From UBA7692 sp964650845 (lineage in GTDB: Bacteria > Bacteroidota > Bacteroidia > Chitinophagales > LD1): DNA of 32,357 bases. The notes beneath the pieces are model-generated. The model was not told where the DNA came from. It worked only from the letters and a program-made list of their open reading frames with translations, and made no database searches. The stretch is taken from positions 1-32,357 of the forward strand of contig CAZYXR010000037.1 in NCBI GenBank assembly GCA_964650845.1, written 5' to 3'. This document shows, one piece after another, positions 10,301 through 16,928 of this stretch (positions within the stretch are counted from its first letter, which is position 1; each line of letters begins with the position of its first letter). A program made the position numbers and the translations under genes.

Positions 10301-11187
10301 AATACATTACCTGCCAAATCGGTAGTGAGGCGCAGCGCAAATGTGTAGTAGGAAGCTTGAGTAAGATAAGTCCCCTGTATAACATTACCCGCTGTGTCAA
10401 TTTTAAAAATCCCTACCTGATTGAGGTTGCCTGCCGAAGGAGCAACAACAGTTTTTCCGCCCATAGAAACTGTAGTGCCGTTAATGTAACCAATAACGAA
10501 AATCGTGTCGTTATTACTTACTGCCAAATCAGTTATATGAAAGTTCGATATGGCAGGAGTAATGCTCCAAAGCACATTGCCGGCTGTATCGGTTTTAGAA
10601 ACAGTGCTGTTGTAGCCCTGTGCCGCATACAAAAAGCCATCTTTAACTGCTGACGGAGTTCCATAAGAAGTGCCACCGGGTAAATCTTTTTTTGATACAA
10701 AACTCAAGTCGGTTTTGAGACGCAATACCGCGCCTTGAGCCAATGTAAGTAAGGTGTCGGGTTCCACCCCATCGGATAGCAAGGTAACCTGCATTCCAAA
10801 ATAGTAAGAAGATATGGTCAGAAGAATTTCATTGTGAACTTCATCATACATAATCACCTGAGGTTCGGGATTGCCATTGCCAGACCAGTTGGCAATATGG
10901 CGGTAGCTAATAACCTCTCCTTGAGGGTTCCACTTAGTAATCAGAATATCGGGGCGGTTAACATTGCCAACATGATACAGGGTATCGGTGCCTACAATGA
11001 TTGGGTCGTTAAATACAGCCACAGTATAGATATTACCTTGGCTATCGGAAGTGACACTAAGTCCGCCACTACCGGCCTGGTTGGTAGCATTGATTATAGG
11101 AGTGAACGAAACCCAATCGAATTTTTGGGCGAAAGATTGCATTGCGATTGCGGCAATGAGGAATAAAAGCAGATATGTATTTTTCAT
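7347..11187 (-). CDS. Large T9SS cargo protein: SBBP-type propeller, PKD, DPNDK domain, Fn3-like, sorting domain (interrupted by assembly gap)
   Basis: ATG at 11187 gives a signal peptide (MKNTYLLLFLIAAIAMQSFAQ). Roughly 400 residues of SBBP-like propeller follow, with repeated SDSQGNIYTV, DTAGNV and DLAGNVFVAT units. The 10-N gap at 10111-10120 interrupts this propeller. After it come a PKD domain (VSIDFGDGTS...THVYSKGLYNV), an IPT-like segment, an acidic stretch (EEDEDTEEIED) leading into the conserved SSDPNDKIG block of DUF11/DUF7619-type domains, a fibronectin-like module, and a T9SS type A sorting domain (FKLYPNPTKHQL ... LSAGLYQVKF). It should be secreted and anchored on the cell surface. 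It starts 24 bp after the Delta-60 gene, so the two form one operon. No catalytic motif is visible; an adhesin or structural role is an inference. Confidence 0.88.
10111..10120. other. Assembly gap (10 N) inside the SBBP/PKD T9SS gene
   Basis: The flanks encode ...FDIVVHPS(G) and (x)GKVMLLGNYSG on the minus strand. Together they read as one SBBP-like propeller strand pair, so little sequence may be missing. The two sides are in different frames only because of the placeholder length. Confidence 0.95.
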
Positions 11188-11211
11188 TGTTTTATGTTTA
11201 CTACTAATAAA

Positions 11212-12744
11212 TTACTGACGCAGCACCTGTACTTTTGAAGTGCTTACCAAACCGTTGGTATCGGTGCATCTGAGCACATACATGCCTTGCGGCACTTCGC
11301 TTACATCAATAGTGTTTGTGTGCGGTTGTTGTTTTAGTATTTTTCCTTGTATGTCAAGCAATTCCAAGTTGTTTACCTGTTGTGTGGTTTGAACCTGAAT
11401 GAAACTGTTTGCAGGATTGGGATACACCATTTTTGGTATTACCATTACGTCATCATGCCCTGTTGAGGAAGAAACGATATTTACTTTCAATACGCTGATG
11501 TGGTCAATATCATTGAGCGTCCACTTGCCGCAAACCAAGATGCTGCCGTCCTGTAAAATCTCGCCTGTAAGGTCCGATGAAGAAGGGTTTGCAGTGCTGA
11601 CAACGGCTACGCCATTGGTTCCGAAAGTATTATCCAATTGACCGTTGGCAGTGTAGCGCACAATTTTTGCTTCATTAAAATCAGCACCGATTGCATACAG
11701 TTTTCCGTTTGGCGCACTTAATATTTTATAGCCTATCCTTATTGCCGATGTGATAGTTCTACCGTTAGTGCCAAATGTGCTGTCAATGCTTCCATTAGAA
11801 TTAAAACGAATCAAGTTTAACTGATTACTTACGCTTCCCGAAACAATAAATTTACCATCCTGCTGCAAGAAAAAATCATTCACCATAAAATTGGCTAACG
11901 GGTTGAGAGTTACGGTTAAAGTACCATTGGTACCAAAACCAGTATCCGGTGTTCCGTTTTCATCGGTACGAGCTAAAGTAATTTTTACAATGCCGCTTTG
12001 AGTGGTTGTGCCTTGCAGCAAAATTTTATTGTCAGATTGAATAAGCAGTCTTTCAGCGATATCCGCAGTTGCCGCATCAATAAAATATCGAATACCATTG
12101 TCGCCAAAGGTAGAATCTATGAAGCCGTTTTGATTATACCTGACAATGGCTTGCTCAAAGCCAGGATTGCCCGACACCATCCGAATTCTTGCCGCAACTA
12201 AAATTTTGCCGTTGTTCAACACTTTTACATCTCTGCCTTCGCTGATGGATGCAACAGGCGATACATCCGAAACAACAATGCCTGTCCCGCCAAAAGCGGA
12301 ATCCAATGTGCCGTTGGTGTTTATGCGCACCAAAAGAATTTTATCTATCAACGAAAAAAGGTCGCGCTGAACACCTGCAAGTACCGCCTTGCCATCGGGT
12401 GCAAGCACAGCAGCGTTGCAGTATTCAACTCGTGCGCCACAGTCAATGCGAACAGTTCCCGTATCGCCATAAGTTGCATCCAAATTTCCGTTGGGTGTGA
12501 GACGAGCGGTAAAAAGATCGCGGTCGTTATTGGGTACATCACGCAAGGTAGTGCTAACAAGAAGCATGTCATTGTTCGGATAAACTTTCAGTGAGCGATT
12601 ACCGAAAAAAGCGCCTGCCTGACTGGTGAACATCGGTATGGCTCTGCGGGCACTATCGGCAAAGGTTAAGTCGGGCTTGGGTGTTTCCTGTGCTTTTACA
12701 ATAAAAACAGAAAGCACACACAAGTATGTAAGTAAGTATCGCAT
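11212..12744 (-). CDS. Delta-60 repeat T9SS surface protein
   Basis: A 510-residue exported protein. The start is the ATG at 12744, giving MRYLLTYLCVLSVFIVKAQ, a clean signal peptide; a longer in-frame reading to 12792 would run through the promoter palindrome and bury this peptide. Six Delta-60 (DUF5122) propeller repeats are visible, each with the core NGxxDxxFGxxG: NGNLDATYGDTG, NGTLDSAFGGTG, NGFIDSTFGDNG, NGTPDTGFGTNG, NGSIDSTFGTNG and NGQLDNTFGTNG. The last about 75 residues are a T9SS type A sorting domain (VYPNPANSFIQV ... VPQGMYVLRC). It should fold as a beta-propeller on the cell surface; ligand unknown. It is first in an operon with the SBBP/PKD gene and has a conspicuous palindrome upstream. 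Confidence 0.9.
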   Translation of the reverse strand: MRYLLTYLCVLSVFIVKAQETPKPDLTFADSARRAIPMFTSQAGAFFGNRSLKVYPNNDMLLVSTTLRDVPNNDRDLFTARLTPNGNLDATYGDTGTVRIDCGARVEYCNAAVLAPDGKAVLAGVQRDLFSLIDKILLVRINTNGTLDSAFGGTGIVVSDVSPVASISEGRDVKVLNNGKILVAARIRMVSGNPGFEQAIVRYNQNGFIDSTFGDNGIRYFIDAATADIAERLLIQSDNKILLQGTTTQSGIVKITLARTDENGTPDTGFGTNGTLTVTLNPLANFMVNDFFLQQDGKFIVSGSVSNQLNLIRFNSNGSIDSTFGTNGRTITSAIRIGYKILSAPNGKLYAIGADFNEAKIVRYTANGQLDNTFGTNGVAVVSTANPSSSDLTGEILQDGSILVCGKWTLNDIDHISVLKVNIVSSSTGHDDVMVIPKMVYPNPANSFIQVQTTQQVNNLELLDIQGKILKQQPHTNTIDVSEVPQGMYVLRCTDTNGLVSTSKVQVLRQ

Positions 12745-12761
12745 AGTCGTTGTTTTGCCGA

Positions 12762-12810
12762 CAAAAATGTCAGTTCCATCTTTGCTACACAATCACTAAT
12801 GTTAGTGATT
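12762..12810 (-). promoter_or_regulatory. Promoter of the Delta-60/SBBP operon with perfect 9-bp inverted repeat
   Basis: AATCACTAA-TG-TTAGTGATT at 12791-12810 is a perfect 9-bp inverted repeat with a 2-bp spacer. On the minus strand CATTTTTG (12762-12769), an nAnnTTTG -7-like box, lies 21 bp downstream and 17 bp before the ATG. A related imperfect palindrome lies upstream of the LuxR-type regulator with the same 29-bp spacing from its CAAA/TTTG element. The palindrome's centre would fall near -40 to -45, typical of an activator site. It could also be part of a short terminator for the gene above, but no T-run follows. Confidence 0.55.
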
Positions 12811-12819
12811 AGTTGACCA

Positions 12820-14670
12820 TCAATAACTGATTGGAAATTCTACTATGACACTTGTGCCACATTCTTTATCGGACCGAATAACGGCAACACCACCAATTGC
12901 TTTCGCTCTGGCTTGCATGTTGTAATAACCATTGTTTTTCTTGATAATATCAATATCAAATCCGCTACCATTGTCAATTATTGATATACGAATTCTATTG
13001 TTTACAACCTCTTCCATCAACACAGCTATTCGCTTACTGTTACTATGTTTCAGCGCATTATTAAGTGCTTCTTTAAATATGTAGTAAACATTTTTTCGTT
13101 GTTCAGCATTCAACACTACACCATCTAACCGAAATGGATAATGAAAATCTATTTCTACATCTAAAGGAGCGGCCATTTCAAAAGCAAAGTTTTTCATACG
13201 CATTACCAAGTTATTGAAGGTGTCGTTTTTTGAATAAACTGCCCACACAATATCACTCATATTTTCGGTAAGTTCTCTACTCTTTTCATTTACCTTTTTA
13301 AGCAACTCAATACTTTTAGTATAATCACTATCCGCACTTCTTAATGCAATATCGGTGTACATAGCAATACTGCTGAGGGAACTACCAATATCATCGTGCA
13401 ACTCTTTGGCTATGCGATTACGCTCGGCATTTGCAGCATCAATTCGCGCTGTAATTTTCTCTTTTTCCTTCTGTGCTTCAATAGCTTTCTTTTCGTTTTC
13501 TAAACGAAGCAAGTTGATGTTCTGCTTTTGCATATAAACAAAAATCAATAGCGCAATTACCAACAATACAAAGATACCAATACCCACTGTGCTGAAAAAT
13601 GCCAAGCGGTTCAACTTGGCTTCAGCTTCTTGTTTTTTCCATTGCGACTCTGATAGTTCCAACTGTTTCTCGCTGGCATAAAATCGCTCTAAAACTTTAA
13701 TCTGCTCAGCATTGCGCTTCTTGTCTGTTTCGTCTTTTAGTTTCTTTAAAATTACTTGAGCCTGCGCAGCAAGCGCATACTCATTTGCCTCTATCGCAAT
13801 ATTGACAGCATCGTTTAAAAAATCAATTTTAGAAAACACCGTAAGTTCTTCATTTCTGTTAAGATTTTCCATCCCACTTTTTATCAATGCAATACTCGAT
13901 GGCTTTTGTTGATTCCTCAATAAAACGTCTGCTTCAAGTGCTGTAAAAAACAACTGTACATCAGCTATTTTTCTTTCGTTAGCAATTGATTTACCAAGCT
14001 GTATGTAGTAAAATGCAGAGTCAAAGTCTTTATAGATAACATGTGCTTTGGCAATATTCCAGTAATCAATTGCCATGGCTCTATATCGTTTTAGCGCACT
14101 TGCTTCATTTAGCGAAAGCCGCGCATAATGCAAGGCCGAATCTGCTTGCTGCTTATGCAAAAAAACACCACACAAATTAGATGCTGCATGAAAGCGATAC
14201 GAAAGATTTGGATTGCCATGATTGAATGGCAACATTTGTATAGCTGTGCGCAATTCTCTTTCGGCATCGTTGTACTGACCAAGGTTACTAAGCACCAAAC
14301 CAATAAGATTTTGAATGCTGCCAATAAGCGTATCGTTGTTTAACACCTGCGCATACTTTAATGCTCTATAACTACTGTTCAATGCAGGATCGAACAATGA
14401 ATTGTAGTATAGAATTTCGCTGTTAAAGGCATGGAGATAATACTTTCCTTCATTATAAGTTGTGGTATCCGCAAAGCTTAAAGCAGCAGTTGCAAGTTGG
14501 TATGCCGAATCATAATTATCGTGCGACATCAAGTCTGATATCGCTTCAATGTATTTATCAAATTCAAGCGTATTCAATGTTACAACACGTGCATTATCTT
14601 TTTGAAATGCACGCAACTGCATTGCTGTAAAAAAAAGGAAAAAAAGTATAGTCGTTATCTTACATCTCAC
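12820..14670 (-). CDS. TPR-containing HisKA_3 sensor histidine kinase (NarX/DesK class)
   Basis: A 616-residue kinase with a GTG start at 14670; an in-frame stop lies just upstream, and this start preserves a hydrophobic N-terminal signal (ITTILFFLFFTAMQ). Residues about 30-340 are TPR-like helical repeats, probably periplasmic, then a coiled coil. A single TM helix lies at about 357-379. The HisKA_3 motif AKELHDDIGSSLSS has phospho-acceptor His425. The ATPase shows N-box KEALNNALKHS (533-543) and G1 DNGSGF (566-571), so it should be active. It lies 20 bp after the LuxR-type regulator in one operon with the degenerate seven-TM kinase. It is the likely phosphoryl donor of the operon. Confidence 0.93.
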   Translation of the reverse strand: MRCKITTILFFLFFTAMQLRAFQKDNARVVTLNTLEFDKYIEAISDLMSHDNYDSAYQLATAALSFADTTTYNEGKYYLHAFNSEILYYNSLFDPALNSSYRALKYAQVLNNDTLIGSIQNLIGLVLSNLGQYNDAERELRTAIQMLPFNHGNPNLSYRFHAASNLCGVFLHKQQADSALHYARLSLNEASALKRYRAMAIDYWNIAKAHVIYKDFDSAFYYIQLGKSIANERKIADVQLFFTALEADVLLRNQQKPSSIALIKSGMENLNRNEELTVFSKIDFLNDAVNIAIEANEYALAAQAQVILKKLKDETDKKRNAEQIKVLERFYASEKQLELSESQWKKQEAEAKLNRLAFFSTVGIGIFVLLVIALLIFVYMQKQNINLLRLENEKKAIEAQKEKEKITARIDAANAERNRIAKELHDDIGSSLSSIAMYTDIALRSADSDYTKSIELLKKVNEKSRELTENMSDIVWAVYSKNDTFNNLVMRMKNFAFEMAAPLDVEIDFHYPFRLDGVVLNAEQRKNVYYIFKEALNNALKHSNSKRIAVLMEEVVNNRIRISIIDNGSGFDIDIIKKNNGYYNMQARAKAIGGVAVIRSDKECGTSVIVEFPISY

Positions 14671-14690
14671 CGACTGAAAACTAAAAAAAA

Positions 14691-15347
14691 TTATCGTACT
14701 ACAATCTTTTCGTTCAGTGCTTTCGACACTGCTTCGCTTACAGAATGAACATGTAACTTTTCGTAGATTTTTTTGATGTGCGAGTTTACAGTGTGATAAC
14801 TAATTGCACACTTATCGGCTATCATTTTATAGCTTAAGCCACTTACTAAGTGGTTAAGAATTACTTTCTCTTTATCAGTAAGCTGATAATCTACAATTGC
14901 TGATTGAGTTTGCTGCCTAAAATGGGCAAGCACTTTTGCTGCAATGCTGGGTGTCATGGGTGAGCCGCCTTCGAGCGCATCATTGATGGCTTCTATTACT
15001 TTTTCAGATGATGTGCGTTTTAAAATATAACCTGATGCACCGTTTAATATTGCTTCAAAAATTTTTTCGTCATCATCAAAAACCGTTTGCATGATAACTT
15101 TAATATCAGGAAAATTCTCTCTAATCAATTTCACACCTTGTAAGCCATCTACATTGGGCATTTGAATATCCATCAACACCACATCGGGTTTGTTCGCTGC
15201 TACTTCTTGCACTACATTGCTACAGTCGGCATAACTGTTGCAAACTTGATACTGCGAATACGACTGCAATAACATTGATAAACTTTCTCTGCGGTCGGCA
15301 TTATCATCATATATCAAAACTTTAACTGGCATCTGTGCTAATTTCAT
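14691..15347 (-). CDS. NarL/FixJ-type (LuxR HTH) response regulator
   Basis: A 218-residue regulator. The receiver domain has phospho-acceptor Asp60 in DVVLMDIQMPNVDG, the acidic pair in LIYDDN and Lys in YILKRTSSEKV. The C-terminal GerE/LuxR helix-turn-helix covers about residues 153-210 (LTDKEKVILNHLVSGLSYKMIADKC ends at the recognition-helix segment with HTVNSHIKKIYEKL). The start may be the ATG at 15347 or the in-frame ATG at 15332 (MPVKVLIYDD). It sits between the degenerate seven-TM kinase upstream (30 bp) and the active TPR kinase downstream (20 bp). A palindrome overlapping the end of the upstream gene is a candidate autoregulatory site. Confidence 0.95.
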   Translation of the reverse strand: MKLAQMPVKVLIYDDNADRRESLSMLLQSYSQYQVCNSYADCSNVVQEVAANKPDVVLMDIQMPNVDGLQGVKLIRENFPDIKVIMQTVFDDDEKIFEAILNGASGYILKRTSSEKVIEAINDALEGGSPMTPSIAAKVLAHFRQQTQSAIVDYQLTDKEKVILNHLVSGLSYKMIADKCAISYHTVNSHIKKIYEKLHVHSVSEAVSKALNEKIVVR

Positions 15348-15349
15348 TG

Positions 15350-15397
15350 CAAATTACTATCGTACTCCGCACAATATCAATCACTAATATTAGGTAT
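15350..15397 (-). promoter_or_regulatory. Candidate LuxR-type operator and internal promoter of the regulator
   Basis: AATCACTAATATTAGGTAT (15379-15397) has CTAATATTAG as its perfect core and matches the left arm of the 12791-12810 palindrome for nine bases (AATCACTAA). A CAAATTAC element at 15350-15357 starts 29 bp away, the same offset as in the Delta-60 promoter. The site overlaps the stop codon of the upstream kinase gene, so it would drive the regulator and active kinase separately from that gene. Confidence 0.42.
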
Positions 15398-16729
15398 CGA
15401 AAATGCAAGCTCAATCCAAATTTTGTTTTCTGAAACAAGGAGTTCAATTTTTTTGTTTTGCAACCCATCGGCAGCATTGTTAAGCAGTTGATTCAGTAAG
15501 TGCATTTGCTTTAAATCGGGCTGATGTTGTTGCTGGCAACTAATGTGTAGTTGCAGTAAATCGTTATTAGCAGACACTGTGCTTTTAACCTCGTTGCAAC
15601 CGGTAAATTTTACTGCAAATCGGGCAAACAACTTATGCATTAGATAGATACTTCGCACAGCTTTTATGTTCAAGTGTATCGCATTCAATTTCTCATCGCA
15701 TTGAATATTCAGTGTAATGTTCAGTGGCTCCATCTCATCTTTCTCAAAGCTTTTTAGCTTGGCAACAACATCACTTAGCAATCTTACCGCAGGGTTTAAC
15801 GCCCACACCATATCAAGAATAGAATCGGCAAGCCTTGCAGCACTTTCCGAAATTTTCCCGGCAAGAGTTTCTACCTGTTCCGGCTTCTCTTTTATTGCCC
15901 TTTGCAGCAACGAAGCGTAAATTCCAATTCCACTCAGCGAGGCGCTTAAATCGTTGTGAAAATTACTGGCAATTGCACTGCGCATCTCCCCTACCCGCTC
16001 TGTCATCAACAAGTTTTTCTGCGTTTGCAGCAAAAGACTTTGTTCGGCTTTGAACTTCTCGCGCTCTGCCATTTTAGTTTTGTATGCCAACCCTGTGGTA
16101 AACAGTAGCATTTCAATAACAATACTAATGTTGAGAGGTAGCAATGCGTCTATATTTTTGCAGCAACCCAATTGCTGATAATGCAGTAACACAACCGTAA
16201 TGAACGAACCAATATTTACAACAATAGCACCCAGTATCAGAATATTAACCAAGGTATTGCGTTTAGAAAAAATCCACCAGCCAACATACACAGTTGTACA
16301 AAATAAAAATGCTGACACCCCCCAAAAAATGTATTCACTCAGTTGGTTGCTAAGGCCTGCAAACTCCCACAATAATTCAAATACCACATATACAACAACA
16401 AGCCATTCCATCTTTTTCAAAAACACATTCAAGCGTGGAATCAACACCTCTATATCTGCAAAATATCGTGCAAAACGATAGTATAAAAAGTAAGCAAACA
16501 AAGGCAGGGCGCGATCAAAATGCCGTTCGGCCTGAGTATCGAATAGCGTAAAAACTTTCACATCTAAATGTGGTTCATACTTCAATACTGCATACAAACT
16601 TATGCAAGCCATATAGCTGAAATAGTAAACGTACTCTCGTTTCTGCACATAGTAATATTGCAATAGTATGTACGCCATCTGAAAGATGATGATAGCCTGA
16701 AACATTGCAAAAAAATGACCGTAGTGCAT
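15377..16729 (-). CDS. 7TMR-DISM-like histidine kinase with degenerate ATPase domain
   Basis: A 450-residue protein read from the ATG at 16729. A longer in-frame reading to 16882 would translate the terminator hairpin of the next gene, so I reject it. Seven hydrophobic segments in the first about 215 residues match the 7TM part of 7TMR-DISM receptors, but the extracytoplasmic DISMED sensor domain is absent. A HisKA_3-like helix NFHNDLSASLSG keeps a candidate phospho-acceptor His258. The ATPase domain is degenerate: where the neighbouring active kinase has KEALNNALKHS and DNGSGF, this one has a MHKLFARFAVKF stretch and a CQQQHQPD stretch. Both the Asn of the N-box and the DxGxG motif are missing. 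It precedes the LuxR regulator by 30 bp. It is probably a pseudokinase or receptor partner of the active kinase. Confidence 0.82.
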   Translation of the reverse strand: MHYGHFFAMFQAIIIFQMAYILLQYYYVQKREYVYYFSYMACISLYAVLKYEPHLDVKVFTLFDTQAERHFDRALPLFAYFLYYRFARYFADIEVLIPRLNVFLKKMEWLVVVYVVFELLWEFAGLSNQLSEYIFWGVSAFLFCTTVYVGWWIFSKRNTLVNILILGAIVVNIGSFITVVLLHYQQLGCCKNIDALLPLNISIVIEMLLFTTGLAYKTKMAEREKFKAEQSLLLQTQKNLLMTERVGEMRSAIASNFHNDLSASLSGIGIYASLLQRAIKEKPEQVETLAGKISESAARLADSILDMVWALNPAVRLLSDVVAKLKSFEKDEMEPLNITLNIQCDEKLNAIHLNIKAVRSIYLMHKLFARFAVKFTGCNEVKSTVSANNDLLQLHISCQQQHQPDLKQMHLLNQLLNNAADGLQNKKIELLVSENKIWIELAFSIPNISD

Positions 16730-16828
16730 GAAACTTTTAATGTCAGATTCATGCAATTTGCACAAATATTTTTTATCGAAACATCTGTTGTTTTCTACCA
16801 GTTCAACTGCACTGTGTTTTCTATTGTA

Positions 16829-16863
16829 AAAAAAATCCCGCCTTCTTTTCAGAAAGCGGGATT
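16829..16863 (-). terminator. Rho-independent terminator of the two-LamG T9SS gene
   Basis: On the minus strand AATCCCGC pairs with GCGGGATT, extended by TTCT/AGAA after one mismatch, with a 4-nt TTTC-type loop and a run of eight T. The upstream arm belongs to a 74-bp repeat shared with the next LamG gene. The rest of the 163-bp gap up to 16729 holds only an AATATTTG (16763-16770) that could be a -7 box for the seven-TM kinase. Confidence 0.9.
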
Positions 16864-16928
16864 GAAACAAAATCCAAGACAATGAAAGTGCTCTATTGTT
16901 TTACAAAACTTCTAACGGCTGTTTTGCC
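16855..16928 (-). repeat. 74-bp perfect direct repeat, copy 1 (sorting-domain end plus 3' UTR)
   Basis: Identical base for base to 20104-20177. It covers the last 11 codons of the T9SS sorting domain (ending KTAVRSFVKQ in both proteins), the TAG stop, and 38 bp of 3' untranslated DNA up to the first arm of the terminator hairpin. Identity ends at the hairpin loop on one side and inside the sorting domain on the other. Confidence 0.97.

Noticed and set aside
16730..16882. 51-residue N-terminal extension of the seven-TM kinase
   Set aside because: It would translate the GC-rich terminator hairpin of the neighbouring gene, and the first transmembrane helix begins only about 5 residues after the ATG at 16729, so the shorter start is preferred.
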